Origin: Cereibacter changlensis JA139
GTDB taxonomy: Bacteria; Pseudomonadota; Alphaproteobacteria; Rhodobacterales; Rhodobacteraceae
Length of the DNA: 64,000 bases
Direction: 5' to 3'
Assembly: GCF_003034985.1 (NCBI RefSeq)
Contig: NZ_PZKG01000004.1
Span: forward strand, 1-64,000
The translations under genes and the position numbers were made by a program. A model generated the notes under the pieces. It made no database searches and was not told the DNA's origin. It worked only from the letters and a program-made list of their open reading frames with translations. The stretch's first letter is position 1. Every line of letters begins with the position of its first letter. Below are positions 45,351 to 55,252 of this stretch, piece after piece.

Positions 45351-46382
45351 CTAGGGGATCAGCAGCGAGGCGTCGCCGTAGGAGAAGAAACGGTATTCGG
45401 TATCAACCGCATGACGGTAGATCCGCTCGATCCGCTCCTGCCCCATCAGGGCCGAGACCAGCATCAGCAGCGTGGACTTAGGCAGGTGGAAATTTGTCAT
45501 CAGCGCGTCGGTCACCCGGAAACGGTAACCGGGATAGATGAAGATATCGGTCGTCCCCCGCCAGGGTTCAACCGCACCAGTCGCCGCCGCCGACTCGATC
45601 AGCCGCAGCGCGGTGGTGCCGACCGGGATCACCCGCCCGCCCGCCGCCTTGGTGGCGTTCATCTCGGCGGCCGCCGTCTCGGTCACCTCGCCCCATTCGG
45701 CATGCATCCGGTGGGTGGTCACATCCTCCACCTTCACCGGCAGGAAGGTGCCGGCGCCGACATGCAGCGTCACCTCGGTGAACTGCACGCCCTTGGCCGC
45801 CAGCGCCTCCAGCAGCGGAGCGTCGAAATGCAGCGAGGCGGTCGGGGCGGCGACAGCCCCGGCGTGACGGGCGAAGACGGTCTGATAGTCGGTCTCGTCC
45901 TGCGCGTCGGGCTTGCGCTTGGCGGCGATATAGGGCGGCAGCGGCATCGCCCCCGCCTCGGCCAGCGCCGCGTCGAAATCCTCGCCCACAAGGTTGAAGA
46001 CCAGCCGCAGGTCGGTCTCGCCCTTCTCGGCCACCGTGGCGCTCAGCGCCTCGGAAAAGCGGATCATCTCACCTGGCTGAACCTTGCGCAACGGCTTGGC
46101 CAGCGCGCGCCAGCCCTCGGCGGCAGGCTCCATCAGCGTGATCTCCACCTTGGCCACGGCGTCCCCGCGGGTCCGGGTGCCGGTCAGCCGCGCCGGGATC
46201 ACTTTCGTGTTGTTCAGGATCAGCCGGTCGCCGGGGCGGAAGATCTCCAGCAGATCCGAAACATGCAAGTCGCGGATCGCATCCCCCTCCGCCAGCAGCA
46301 GCCGCGCCGATGTGCGCGGCCGCGCGGGTCGGGTGGCGATCAGGGTCTCGGGAAGGTGGAAGTCGAAATCGGATAGTCTCAT
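45351..46382 (-). CDS. queA: S-adenosylmethionine:tRNA ribosyltransferase-isomerase
   Basis: 343 residues. The start [20 protein letters not shown], the block [17 protein letters not shown], the active-site [37 protein letters not shown], and the end YGDASLLIP are standard for QueA. The enzyme transfers and isomerises the ribosyl part of AdoMet to preQ1 in tRNA, giving epoxyqueuosine. Its ATG overlaps the stop of the large AsmA-like gene by 4 bp (ATGA), so the two are translationally coupled although functionally unrelated. Other queuosine genes are not in the window. Confidence 0.96.
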   Translation of the reverse strand: MRLSDFDFHLPETLIATRPARPRTSARLLLAEGDAIRDLHVSDLLEIFRPGDRLILNNTKVIPARLTGTRTRGDAVAKVEITLMEPAAEGWRALAKPLRKVQPGEMIRFSEALSATVAEKGETDLRLVFNLVGEDFDAALAEAGAMPLPPYIAAKRKPDAQDETDYQTVFARHAGAVAAPTASLHFDAPLLEALAAKGVQFTEVTLHVGAGTFLPVKVEDVTTHRMHAEWGEVTETAAAEMNATKAAGGRVIPVGTTALRLIESAAATGAVEPWRGTTDIFIYPGYRFRVTDALMTNFHLPKSTLLMLVSALMGQERIERIYRHAVDTEYRFFSYGDASLLIP

Positions 46383-49300
46383 GGTCCCTCCAGCACCGGC
46401 GCCGGCGCGCGGAAAATCTCGCGGAACATGCCCGGCGTCAGGATCGACAGCGGGTTCACCGTGACCGATGGCCGGTCCGAGCTGCCGCCGAGCTTGTAGT
46501 TGAAGCCGAACACCCCCTCGCCGCGGCGGGTCAGCACCGCGCCGATGCCGTTCAGCAGATAGATCGGCGAGATGACGCCCTGCATGTCCAGCCGCTTTCC
46601 CACCACGTCATAGATCCCCGCCACCGACACCCCGAGCGAGGCGCCGACTGCGGACCCGCGGGTGATCTCGATCGCCGCCGGGGTCAAGCGGAAATCGGCC
46701 TCGGCCTGGTTGAAGACCAGCCCGTCGCCGTTCAACTGTTCGAGGATCCCCACCACCGAGATGGCGCTCAAGAGCGCCGCCAGCACCGGCGCATTCTGCA
46801 CCCGCACGTCGCTGGCCGAGGCATGGCCGTTGTAATGCCCCTTCGCCCCGGTCGGCAGCAGGTTCAGGTCGAGGCTCCCGCCCCGTGCGTCGGGGAAGAT
46901 GCCGGTCGAGGCCATCACCCCGCCTGCGTCTTCCGACAGGATGCGCACCGCCGTGCCCTGCGCCACCGGGGCCAGCGCGCCGCGCACCACCGCCCCGCCA
47001 TTCACCCGCGCCGCGAAGTCGCCGCGGAAGCCGCCCTTGGTGTCGAAGACGCCGCCGAGCCCGGTCAGGGCGATCTTCTCGGTCACCAGCAGGCGGTCGA
47101 GCTGCACCCGGACCGTCACCGGCGCGCCGCCTCCGCCCCCGCCGCCGCCCGACCCGAGCGACAGCCGGCGCAGATCGACCGAGCCCCCGGTGACCGAGAC
47201 CTCCGGCGGCATGCCCTTGCCCTGCCCGACCAGCGTCACCGGCGCGTCGAGCCAGCCGTTCAGCCGCACCCGGTCGAGCCGGGCCTGATCCAGCTGGCCA
47301 TCGGCGCGCAAGGTGACCGAACCCTCGGCCTGCAACCCGCCGCCCTCGACCACCAGCCGCTGCACCGAGGCCGGCTTGCCCAGCACCGCCTGCACCTCCA
47401 GCCTGCCGCTGGCCGAGGCCGCCTTGCGGAAGCCCAGTTCCGGCAGGCTCAACCCGATGCCGGTCAGCGCCGAGGTCAGTGTCAGCTTCGGCGGCTGGTC
47501 CTTCTCCAGCTCCACCACGATCCGCCCCGGCCCGCTGCCGGAAACCAGACCACGCGGCAGGCCGATGCCGAACTCATCCAGCGGCACCTGCGACAGGGTC
47601 GCCGTGCCCTCGATCCGCGAACGGCCCCGCTCCTCCGGCGTCAGGCCCTGGGTGAAGGTCGCGTCAAAGGGCGCCGCCCCCAGCTTACCGGCGCCCGAGA
47701 CGCTGAACCCCGCCGGATCGGCGGTCAGCACCAGATCGGGCGCGGTCAGCACCCGCCCCGGCACCAGCACATCGGAGCGGAAATCGAAGATCCGCCCCGC
47801 CACGCTGAACTCCACCTCATCGGGCCTCAGCCTCGGCTTCAGCGGCAGGCGGATCACGGTCTGCACCTCGGCCCGGCCCGTACCAAGGTCCACCGGGCGC
47901 CCGGCCTTGCTGAGAAAGCGGAACGGCGGCTGGTCCAGCAGCGACAGCGCCGCCGTCACGCTGCTCTTCGTGTTCAGCCGCAGCTCGGCATGCACCGGCT
48001 TGCGCGTCACATCCGGCACGAGGAACAGCGACTGCGCCACCGCCACCGACCCACCCTCCGGCGCGGTCACCCGGCCGCGGTCCAGCACCATGGTGTAGCG
48101 CTTGCCCTCGATCGTGGCGTAACCGCTGCCCGCCTCGATCGGCGGCAGGGTCTTGAGGAAGCGCACATCGGCATCGCGGAACTCGTAGCCCAGCGCCAGC
48201 CGCGGCTCGCGCCCCGGCACCAGCCGCACCCCGGCCTTCACGTCGAAGAGCGAGCCCTCCTGCACGTTGTTCACCACCCAGTCGCGGGTGCGCGGCACCA
48301 GCGACAAGGGCCAGAGCGCCAGCAGCCCCTGATGCGAGATCTCGTTCAACGTCATGTCGAAGCCGACGCGCCAGCCCTCGGGCTCGGCCGCCACCCTGCC
48401 CTTGCCGGTCAGCCGCCGCGTCCCCTCGGCCAGCGAGATCTGGCCGATGTCGATGCTGAACGGGTCGAGCCGCATCCTGAGGTCCAGCGCACCTTCCGAG
48501 AAGGTCACCGGCTGCTCGAACAGCCCCGCCGGATCGGCGTTCACCTCGCCGAAGCGGATCTGGGCGAGGAAGGCCTCGGGCATGCCCTGCTGCACCCCCG
48601 GCAGATAGGAATGGCCGGTCGCGGTGAAGTTCAGCGACCGGCTCTCCACCTTCAGGTCGGTCAGGCTGATCTTCTCGGCCGCGGGATCATAGCTGAAGGC
48701 GAGCCCGGCCTTCTCGAAGGGAATCGGCTTGATGTCGGGCCGCGGCCGCAGCGCGCCCGCGCCGCTGTTCAGCTCGGCCTCCAGCCCGGTCAACCGGCCC
48801 TCGGCGTCCAGCGCCGCCGAGACCCGACCGGACAGCTGCGCGTCGAGCACGCCGAGCCAGGTGATCGGCAGCGCCTGCGCCGCGATGTCGGTGGCGGCGA
48901 CCCGGTCCACCGTGGCCGAGATCCGCGCCTCCGGACTGCCAGGCGTGGTGACGAAGGTCAGCACCGCCTGCGCCGGGGCCTGATCGGCCCGGCCCAGCAG
49001 CGTCAGCCCGACCTCCAGCGCCCGCCGTTCCGGCCCGGTGTCCAGCACCAGCCGTCCGTCGCCCACCTGCCAGGTGCGCCGCGCCCGCCGGTCCTCCAGC
49101 GTCAGGCTCATGCCCTCGGCCTCGACCCGCCGCAGATCCGCCAGCAGCGGCAGGGCGAAGACCCGGTCCACCGCCCGCATCACATCGGCATAGCTGCCGA
49201 TCCGCCCACCACCGCCGCCGAAGCCGAGATCGAAGCGCCCGTCCTCCAGCCGCCGCAGCGCGAAGCGGGCGCCGACCAGATCGACGCTGCGCGGATGCAG

Positions 49301-49711
49301 TCGCAAGCCGGCGAGCGAACTCGCGTCGAAGCCGATCCGCGCCTCGGGCAGGGTCAGCAGCGGGCGGCCGCCGCTCTGCCGCAGCCGCACATCCTCCAGC
49401 CGCAGTTGCGGGGCCCAGTCGCGGCCGATGGTCAGGTCGATGCCGGTCAGCGAGACCGACAGCGCCGCCGCGCCCTGCGCCGGGGCCAGCGCGCGGTTCA
49501 TCCGCTCCTCGATCTCGGCCACCGCCCAGACCGGCAGCGGCAGCGCCCGCCCGGTCAGCACCAGACCGGCGAGCCCGACCGCCCCAGCGATCAGCACGAG
49601 GCTCAGAAGCAGCCACAGCGACACCCGTCCCCGCCGCCTGCGACGCGCGGCGCGTGGGGGGGCCGCAGCTGCCGAACCCTCCTCAGACGCTTTGCCGTCG
49701 CTCGATGCCAT
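46379..49711 (-). CDS. large AsmA-like/YhdP-type envelope protein
   Basis: 1110 residues from the ATG at 49711 (AAGG upstream); a TTG 17 codons earlier lacks a ribosome site. A basic run [10 protein letters not shown] precedes one transmembrane helix at about 31-52, leaving a periplasmic body of more than 1000 residues. The N-terminal part ([40 protein letters not shown]) fits DUF3971, and the C-terminal part ([40 protein letters not shown]) fits the AsmA-like C-terminal region. These proteins are long beta-groove bridges thought to move phospholipids to the outer membrane. A Gly-rich insert lies at about residue 865. It is divergent from bcp. Confidence 0.85.
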   Translation of the reverse strand: MASSDGKASEEGSAAAAPPRAARRRRRGRVSLWLLLSLVLIAGAVGLAGLVLTGRALPLPVWAVAEIEERMNRALAPAQGAAALSVSLTGIDLTIGRDWAPQLRLEDVRLRQSGGRPLLTLPEARIGFDASSLAGLRLHPRSVDLVGARFALRRLEDGRFDLGFGGGGGRIGSYADVMRAVDRVFALPLLADLRRVEAEGMSLTLEDRRARRTWQVGDGRLVLDTGPERRALEVGLTLLGRADQAPAQAVLTFVTTPGSPEARISATVDRVAATDIAAQALPITWLGVLDAQLSGRVSAALDAEGRLTGLEAELNSGAGALRPRPDIKPIPFEKAGLAFSYDPAAEKISLTDLKVESRSLNFTATGHSYLPGVQQGMPEAFLAQIRFGEVNADPAGLFEQPVTFSEGALDLRMRLDPFSIDIGQISLAEGTRRLTGKGRVAAEPEGWRVGFDMTLNEISHQGLLALWPLSLVPRTRDWVVNNVQEGSLFDVKAGVRLVPGREPRLALGYEFRDADVRFLKTLPPIEAGSGYATIEGKRYTMVLDRGRVTAPEGGSVAVAQSLFLVPDVTRKPVHAELRLNTKSSVTAALSLLDQPPFRFLSKAGRPVDLGTGRAEVQTVIRLPLKPRLRPDEVEFSVAGRIFDFRSDVLVPGRVLTAPDLVLTADPAGFSVSGAGKLGAAPFDATFTQGLTPEERGRSRIEGTATLSQVPLDEFGIGLPRGLVSGSGPGRIVVELEKDQPPKLTLTSALTGIGLSLPELGFRKAASASGRLEVQAVLGKPASVQRLVVEGGGLQAEGSVTLRADGQLDQARLDRVRLNGWLDAPVTLVGQGKGMPPEVSVTGGSVDLRRLSLGSGGGGGGGGAPVTVRVQLDRLLVTEKIALTGLGGVFDTKGGFRGDFAARVNGGAVVRGALAPVAQGTAVRILSEDAGGVMASTGIFPDARGGSLDLNLLPTGAKGHYNGHASASDVRVQNAPVLAALLSAISVVGILEQLNGDGLVFNQAEADFRLTPAAIEITRGSAVGASLGVSVAGIYDVVGKRLDMQGVISPIYLLNGIGAVLTRRGEGVFGFNYKLGGSSDRPSVTVNPLSILTPGMFREIFRAPAPVLEGP

Positions 49712-49806
49712 GCCAGCCTTATCCGTTTTCGCGGGCTTGCCTTTATCCGGGGCGGAAGGCAACTAAAACAGCAGTGACCCATCGTCCCCCGCGCAAGGAG
49801 CCGCCC

Positions 49807-50268
49807 ATGATCGCCGAAGGCCAGACCGCCCCCGACTTCACCCTGCCGCGCGACGGCGGGCTGAGCGTCTCGCTCGGCTCGTTCCAGCCGAACAAGGTCG
49901 TCGTCTATTTCTACCCCAAGGACGACACCACCGGCTGCACCCTCGAAGCGCAGGACTTCACCGCCCGCGCCCCGGCCTTCGCCGCGGTGAACACCACGGT
50001 GATCGGCATCTCGAAGGACAGCGTGAAGAGCCACGACCGCTTCTGCAAGAAATACGATCTCGGCATCATCCTCGCCTCCGACGAGGACGGAACCACCTGC
50101 GAGGATTACGGCGTCTGGGTCGAGAAGAGCATGTATGGCAAGACCTACATGGGCATCGAACGCTCGACCTTCCTGATCGACGGCGAGGGCAAGGTGGCCA
50201 AGGTCTGGCGCAAGGTCTCGGCCAAGGGCCATGCCGAAGAGGTGCTGCTCGCGGCGCAGGGGCTGTGA
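49807..50268 (+). CDS. bcp: thioredoxin-dependent peroxiredoxin, Bcp/PrxQ type
   Basis: 153 residues. The peroxidatic motif YPKDDTTGCTLEAQDF holds Cys44. The second Cys found five residues later in E. coli Bcp is a Gln here, but Cys80 in KSHDRFCKKYDL sits where PrxQ enzymes with a helix-3 resolving cysteine have it, so an atypical 2-Cys mechanism is likely. It reduces H2O2 and organic hydroperoxides with thioredoxin in the cytoplasm. AAGGAG precedes the ATG. The stop overlaps the GTG start of the DUF455 gene by 4 bp. Confidence 0.93.
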   Translation: MIAEGQTAPDFTLPRDGGLSVSLGSFQPNKVVVYFYPKDDTTGCTLEAQDFTARAPAFAAVNTTVIGISKDSVKSHDRFCKKYDLGIILASDEDGTTCEDYGVWVEKSMYGKTYMGIERSTFLIDGEGKVAKVWRKVSAKGHAEEVLLAAQGL

Positions 50269-51092
50269 TCTCGCTGGCCGCGATGGCGGTGGAGGTGCTG
50301 AGCACCGCCGACGGCCGGGAAAAGACCGCCCTGTCGCGCCGCCACGCCGCCGCCTGGCTCGCCGCGCGCGACCGCGGCGAACCCTTGCCGCTGGGCGAGG
50401 CCGCCCCGCCGCCGCGGCCGGCCCGCCCCGCCCTGCCCGAACTGCTGTCGCCGCGCGACATGCCGCGCCGCGGTCCCGGCACGCTGGCCGGGCGGCTGGC
50501 GCTGATCCATGCCGTCGCGCATATCGAGCTGAACGCCGTCGACCTGCATTGGGATGTCATCGCCCGCTTCACCGACACCCGCATGCCGCTCGGCTTCTAC
50601 GACGACTGGGTGCGGGCCGCCGATGACGAATCGCGGCACTTCAACCTGATGTGCGACTGCCTCGAAGCGATGGGCTCGCATTACGGCGCGCTGCCGGCCC
50701 ATGCCGGCATGTGGCGCGCGGCGGAGGACACCGCCGGCGACCTGCTCGCCCGGCTCGCCGTGGTGCCCATGGTGCTGGAAGCGCGCGGGCTCGACGTGAC
50801 GCCGGGGATGATCGCGATCTTCGAGAAGACCGGCGAGACACAGGTGACCGAAGCCCTGTCGGTGATCTACGCCGAGGAGGTGAGCCACGTCGCCTATGGC
50901 TCGAAATGGTTCAACTTTCTCTGCGGCCGGGCCGACAGCGACCCGAAGGACACCTTCCACGCCCTCGTCCGCCGCTACTTCCCCAGCCCGCTGAAACCGC
51001 CCTTCAACGAGGAGAAGCGCGCCGACGCCGGCCTGCCGCCGGATTTCTACTGGCCGCTCTCCGACCAGACGCCCCGATCAACCGGCAGTTGA
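50265..51092 (+). CDS. ferritin-like DUF455 protein
   Basis: 275 residues from a GTG that overlaps the bcp stop (GTGA). Ferritin-like carboxylate/histidine motifs are visible: HAVAHIELNAVDLHWDVIAR, AADDESRHFNLMCDCLEAM and IYAEEVSHVAYGSKWF, together giving the E, ExxH-type ligands of a di-iron helical bundle. The family is annotated as DUF455; the reaction is unknown, although rhamnosyltransferase-linked or oxidative roles have been suggested. Coupling to a peroxiredoxin suggests a part in iron or oxidative-stress handling. The first 60 residues are Pro/Ala-rich. Confidence 0.85.
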   Translation: MISLAAMAVEVLSTADGREKTALSRRHAAAWLAARDRGEPLPLGEAAPPPRPARPALPELLSPRDMPRRGPGTLAGRLALIHAVAHIELNAVDLHWDVIARFTDTRMPLGFYDDWVRAADDESRHFNLMCDCLEAMGSHYGALPAHAGMWRAAEDTAGDLLARLAVVPMVLEARGLDVTPGMIAIFEKTGETQVTEALSVIYAEEVSHVAYGSKWFNFLCGRADSDPKDTFHALVRRYFPSPLKPPFNEEKRADAGLPPDFYWPLSDQTPRSTGS

Positions 51093-51260
51093 TCGGCGGG
51101 ATTCTGCCTGTTCCGGCAGGGTTCCGCCCGGCGCAACGACCATACGGTCAAAATTGTTGCGACAGCCCCCCCCGCTGGCTAATCAGTACCGGGGACCAGG
51201 ACCGGCGCGGGGACGCCATCAAAGGTCGAGTGCCCGCCGAACAACAGACGGGACCTGCCA

Positions 51261-52601
51261 GTGCTGACGCGACTCTCCTATCGGATCAATTCGACACTTG
51301 AACGCTTCCTGCCGGAACGACGGCTGTTCCTGAAATCCGATACCGAGACCCGCTTCGTCCGCCTCCGCCCCGTCACCCAGGCCATCGCCCTCAGCGGCAG
51401 CGCCATTCTCGTCGGCTGGACCATCGTCGCCACCTCGATCCTGCTGATGGATTCGATCGCCGCCGGCTCCACCCGCGACCAGACCCAGCGCCAGCAGGCG
51501 CTCTACGAATCCCGGCTGAACGCGCTCTCCGCCGACCGCGACCGTCGCGCCGAAGAGGCGGTGCGGGCGCAGGAACGCTTCAACCTCGCGCTGGCCGAGG
51601 TGTCGAAGATGCAGGAGGCGCTGCTCGCCACCGAAGACCACCGCAAGGAGCTGGAAACCGGCATCGAGGTGATCCAGGACACGCTGCGCCGCACCATCGC
51701 CGAGCGCGACGACGCCCGCGGCCAGGCCGAGCGGGTGACGCTGGCCCTGGCCGAGCAGACCGGCTCCAGCCGCACCGGCGAATCCCGCGCCGCCGACACG
51801 CTGGCCACGCTGGAAGTGCTGACCAGCACGCTGGGCGCCACCGCCCGCCAGCGCGACGACCTCGCCAACGCCGCTCTCCTCGCCAAGGAGGAAACCGAGA
51901 CGGTGTATCAAGAGAAGCTGGAGCTGCAGGCCCGCAACGACGCGATCTTCTCGCGGCTCGAGGACGCGGTTTCGATCTCGATGGAGCCTTTGGACAAGAT
52001 GTTCCGCGCCGCCGGGCTGAAGCCCGACGACCTGCTGAACAAGGTGCGCAGCGGCTATTCTGGCCAAGGCGGCCCGCTGTCGCCGCTGACCGTCTCGACC
52101 AAGGGCGCGTCGCTCACCCCCGAGGAGGTGCGCGCCAACGAGATCCTGCAGGGTCTCGACCGGATGAACCTCTACCGCATGGCCGCCGACAAGGCCCCCT
52201 TCGCCATGCCGGTGAAGACCTCGTTCCGCTACACCTCCGGCTTCGGCGGGCGCAACGATCCCTTCGGTCGCGGCAAGCGCCGGCACGAGGGCACCGACCT
52301 CGCCGGAGCCTACGGATCGCCGGTCTATTCCACCGCCGATGGCGTCGTGGTCCATGCCGGCTGGTCCAGCGGCTACGGCCGTCTGGTGAAGATCAAGCAC
52401 GACTTCGGCATCGAGACCCGCTACGCCCACCTGGCGCAAATCCGGGTCGATGTCGGACAAAGGGTATCGCGCGGCGACCGGATCGGTGATATGGGCAACT
52501 CAGGCCGGTCCACCGGCACCCATCTTCATTACGAGGTCCGGCTGGGCGGCAATGCCGTCAATCCGATGACCTTTATCAAGGCGGCGAAAGATGTTTTCTA
52601 A
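51261..52601 (+). CDS. membrane-anchored M23 peptidase (peptidoglycan endopeptidase)
   Basis: 446 residues from a GTG start. A cytoplasmic N-terminus (40 residues) precedes one transmembrane helix (41-63), then a coiled coil of about 150 residues (QQALYESRLNALSADRDRRA onward). The LytM/M23 domain at about 325-435 has metal ligands in RHEGTDLAGAYGSPVYSTAD and HLHYEV, and the second His in ETRYAHLAQI. Such enzymes cut peptide bridges of peptidoglycan or activate amidases. The gene overlaps the bactofilin gene by 11 bp, a widely conserved pair in which bactofilin localises the hydrolase. The 168-bp upstream gap may hold a promoter near 51150-51185. Confidence 0.93.
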   Translation: MLTRLSYRINSTLERFLPERRLFLKSDTETRFVRLRPVTQAIALSGSAILVGWTIVATSILLMDSIAAGSTRDQTQRQQALYESRLNALSADRDRRAEEAVRAQERFNLALAEVSKMQEALLATEDHRKELETGIEVIQDTLRRTIAERDDARGQAERVTLALAEQTGSSRTGESRAADTLATLEVLTSTLGATARQRDDLANAALLAKEETETVYQEKLELQARNDAIFSRLEDAVSISMEPLDKMFRAAGLKPDDLLNKVRSGYSGQGGPLSPLTVSTKGASLTPEEVRANEILQGLDRMNLYRMAADKAPFAMPVKTSFRYTSGFGGRNDPFGRGKRRHEGTDLAGAYGSPVYSTADGVVVHAGWSSGYGRLVKIKHDFGIETRYAHLAQIRVDVGQRVSRGDRIGDMGNSGRSTGTHLHYEVRLGGNAVNPMTFIKAAKDVF

Positions 52602-53112
52602 AAGCAGAATCAACGAGCCAGGCCCGAAACAGGGCGAGGGCGACAAGACCAGAACGCAGGATGCGCCCGTGCAGAAACCGATGAACGAATTCTCCCCCGG
52701 CGCGACCAAGCCGAAGCCCTCCGCCTCCGTGCTCTCGTCGGACCTGACCGTGGTCGGCAACCTGAAGACCACCGGCGACATCCAGGTCGAAGGCACGGTC
52801 GAAGGCGACATCCGCGCCCATCTGCTGACGGTCGGCGAAAGCGCCACCATCCGCGGCGAGATCGTCGCCGACGACATCGTGGTGAACGGCCGCGTCATCG
52901 GCCGCGTGCGCGGCCTGAAGGTGCGCCTGACCTCCACCGCCCGGGTGGAAGGCGACATCATCCACAAGACCATCGCCATCGAATCCGGCGCCCATTTCGA
53001 GGGTTCGGTGCAGCGTCAGGAAGACCCGCTGGCCAATGGCAAGCCCGGCGGCAGCACGGCGGCCCCCGCCTCCGCCCCTGCCCCCTCGGCGACCAAGCCC
53101 GCCGACGTCTGA
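52591..53112 (+). CDS. bactofilin cytoskeletal protein
   Basis: 173 residues. A disordered N-terminus (about 1-45, Pro/Lys-rich) and an Ala/Pro-rich C-terminus flank the bactofilin core (about 46-140). The core is a right-handed beta-helix with repeats VVGNLKTTGDIQVEGTVEGD, IRAHLLTVGESATIRGEIVA, DDIVVNGRVIGRVRGLKVRL and IIHKTIAIESGAHFEGSV. Bactofilins polymerise without nucleotides at the membrane and guide cell-wall enzymes. Overlap with the M23 peptidase gene supports this. A good terminator follows. In this group bactofilins often serve cell shape or stalk formation. Confidence 0.93.
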   Translation: MFSKSRINEPGPKQGEGDKTRTQDAPVQKPMNEFSPGATKPKPSASVLSSDLTVVGNLKTTGDIQVEGTVEGDIRAHLLTVGESATIRGEIVADDIVVNGRVIGRVRGLKVRLTSTARVEGDIIHKTIAIESGAHFEGSVQRQEDPLANGKPGGSTAAPASAPAPSATKPADV

Positions 53113-53140
53113 CGGCCTGCGGTGGACCCGAGACTGCCCG

Positions 53141-53166
53141 AGGGCGCCCGAGCGGGCGCCCTTTTT
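53141..53166. terminator. intrinsic terminator after the bactofilin gene
   Basis: A perfect 10-bp stem (AGGGCGCCCG with CGGGCGCCCT) with a 2-base spacer is followed by a run of five T. It sits between convergent genes and may serve both strands. Confidence 0.8.
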
Positions 53167-53173
53167 CATGGGA

Positions 53174-53950
53174 TCACCCCTGCGCCCGGATGTAGAGATG
53201 CCATGTCGCATGGCCCAGCACCGGCAGCACCACGAAGAGCCCGAGAAACCCCGGCAGCATCCCGAGGAACAGCAGCCCGGCGATCCCCAGCCCCCAGACC
53301 AGCATCACCGCCGGATTGGCGCGCACCACCTCGACGCTGGTGATCATCGCCGTCACGAAGTCGATCTCGCGGTCCAGGAGCAGCGGCAGGCTGATCACCG
53401 TCAGCGAGAACAGCACACTGGCGAAGACCGCCCCCACCAGCGTGCCGACAGCCAGCATGGTCAGCCCGTTCGGGGTGAGGAAGACCTCGATCGAGCTCGA
53501 GACATTGGTCATCGCCGAGAGCCCCATGAACAGGGCGAAGATCATGTGGGCGAGGAAATTCCAGAACAGGAAGAAGATCACCACCACCGCCGCCATCGAC
53601 GGGATCTGGCGATCCTTCTGGCGAAGGATCACACCCAGCACCTGCCCCCAGCCTAGATCCTCGCCGCGGTCCATCCGCCGGCTGACCTCGTAGAGCCCGC
53701 AGGCGATGAACGGCCCGAGGATCGGGAAGCCGGCGGCGGCGGGCAGCGTCCACCAGATCTGCCCCGAGGCGGTGAGCGCGAAGAGGATCAGCCAGCCGCC
53801 CAGCACATAGACCGCGCTGAAGAACAGGCCGAAGGCCGGGGCGCCGCGGAAATCCCGCCAGCCCGCCGCCAGCGCGGCTTGCAGGTCGCCGATGGTCAGC
53901 ACCCGCACGGCGGGCACCGCCGGGGCCTGTTCGATGTAATGGTCCGACAT
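53174..53950 (-). CDS. DUF2189 integral membrane protein
   Basis: 258 residues. After a 45-residue cytoplasmic start (VLTIGDLQAALAAGWRDFRG, a conserved DUF2189 block), about six hydrophobic helices follow, with FGLFFSAVYVLGGWLILFAL, GLYEVSRRMDRGEDLGWGQV in a loop, and HATWHLYIRAQG at the C-terminus. The family is found next to cytochrome oxidase and other genes but has no settled function. It is convergent with the bactofilin gene and 77 bp downstream of prfB on the same strand. Confidence 0.85.
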   Translation of the reverse strand: MSDHYIEQAPAVPAVRVLTIGDLQAALAAGWRDFRGAPAFGLFFSAVYVLGGWLILFALTASGQIWWTLPAAAGFPILGPFIACGLYEVSRRMDRGEDLGWGQVLGVILRQKDRQIPSMAAVVVIFFLFWNFLAHMIFALFMGLSAMTNVSSSIEVFLTPNGLTMLAVGTLVGAVFASVLFSLTVISLPLLLDREIDFVTAMITSVEVVRANPAVMLVWGLGIAGLLFLGMLPGFLGLFVVLPVLGHATWHLYIRAQG

Positions 53951-54027
53951 GCCGAGTCTCCCCCCTCTGCGAAGGGGAATCTATGCCCGGCGGGGCGGTT
54001 CGGCCAAGATGAATCTGCCGAAAACCT

Positions 54028-55155
54028 TCAGCCTTCGGCGTTGGCCTCGGCGCGGCTCTTGCCGGCCACGTCCTGTGCCAGCGTCGCGGCCATGAACCTG
54101 TCCAGATCGCCGTCCAGCACGCCCTGCGTATCCGAGGTCTCGACCCCGGTGCGCAGGTCCTTCACCATCTGGTAGGGCTGCAGCACATAGGACCGGATCT
54201 GGTTGCCCCAGCCCGCATCGCCCTTGCTTTCATGCTGCGCGTTGATTGCCGCGTTCCGCTTGTCCAGCTCCAGCTGGTACAGCCGGGCCTTCAGCGCGAT
54301 CATGCAGGCCTCGCGGTTCTGGTGCTGCGACTTCATCGAGGAGGTCACGACGATATTGGTCGGCAGGTGGGTGATCCGCACCGCCGAGTCGGTGGTGTTC
54401 ACGTGCTGCCCGCCCGCGCCCGACGACCGGTAGGTGTCGATGCGGATGTCGCGGTCGGGGATCTCGATCTCGATGTTGTCGTCGACCACCGGGTAGACCC
54501 AGACCGAGCTGAACGAGGTATGCCGCCGCGCCGCCGAGTCATAGGGCGAGATCCGCACCAGCCGGTGCACGCCGCTTTCCGACTTCAGCCAGCCATAGGC
54601 GTTCGGCCCGGAGATCTTGTAGGAGGCCGACTTGATGCCCGCCTCCTCGCCGCCGCTTTCCGACTGCAGCTCGACCTTGTAGCCCTTCTTCTCGGCCCAG
54701 CGGACATACATCCGCGCCAGCATCGAGGCCCAGTCGCAGCTTTCCGTGCCGCCCGCGCCGGCGTTGATCTCGAGGAAGGTGTCGTTGCCATCGGCCTCGC
54801 CGTCGAGCAGCGCCTCCAGCTCCTTGGCCCGCGCGGTCTCGACCAGGTCGCGCAGCGCAGCCTCGGCCTCGGCGACGATCTCGGCGTCGCCCTCGGCCTC
54901 GCCCAGCTCGATCAGCTCGACATTGTCGCGCAGCCCGGTATCGATCAGCTTGTAGGTCGACAGCTGGTCCATCAGCCCCTGACGCTCGCGCATCAGCTTC
55001 TGCGCCCGCGCCGGATCGGACCAGAGGTTGCCGTCCTCGATCATCGCGTTCATCTCTTCCAGACGATGCGGCGCGGTCTCCAGATCCATCCGCTGCGCCA
55101 GAAGGGCGAGCGAGCGGGTGATGGCGTCCACGTGATACTGGGTTTCGGTCCGCAT
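54028..55155 (-). CDS. prfB: peptide chain release factor 2
   Basis: 375 residues in one uninterrupted frame. The stop-codon recognition segment reads [20 protein letters not shown], with SPY where E. coli has SPF, as is common in Alphaproteobacteria, and the catalytic [10 protein letters not shown] is intact. RF2 releases nascent chains at UGA and UAA. The programmed +1 frameshift seen near codon 25 in many bacterial prfB genes is absent; the early part ([20 protein letters not shown]) reads straight through. It is 97 bp from the PBP1A gene, which is on the same strand. Confidence 0.96.
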   Translation of the reverse strand: MRTETQYHVDAITRSLALLAQRMDLETAPHRLEEMNAMIEDGNLWSDPARAQKLMRERQGLMDQLSTYKLIDTGLRDNVELIELGEAEGDAEIVAEAEAALRDLVETARAKELEALLDGEADGNDTFLEINAGAGGTESCDWASMLARMYVRWAEKKGYKVELQSESGGEEAGIKSASYKISGPNAYGWLKSESGVHRLVRISPYDSAARRHTSFSSVWVYPVVDDNIEIEIPDRDIRIDTYRSSGAGGQHVNTTDSAVRITHLPTNIVVTSSMKSQHQNREACMIALKARLYQLELDKRNAAINAQHESKGDAGWGNQIRSYVLQPYQMVKDLRTGVETSDTQGVLDGDLDRFMAATLAQDVAGKSRAEANAEG

Positions 55156-55252
55156 GGGCTATGCTTCCTCGGGGCTGTTCAGGCGCGGGTGATACCGCTT
55201 TGCCGCGGCACGGGCAAGGGCGGGGCAGAACCCGCCCTGCCCCGCCCGCCGC

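Noticed and set aside
49712-49762. TTG start extending the AsmA-like protein by 17 residues
   Set aside because: No ribosome-binding sequence upstream; the ATG at 49711 has AAGG.
46310-49777. 1155-codon plus-strand frame opposite the AsmA-like gene
   Set aside because: Antisense shadow rich in Arg, His, Gln and Pro with no motif; the minus-strand gene has a clear family match.
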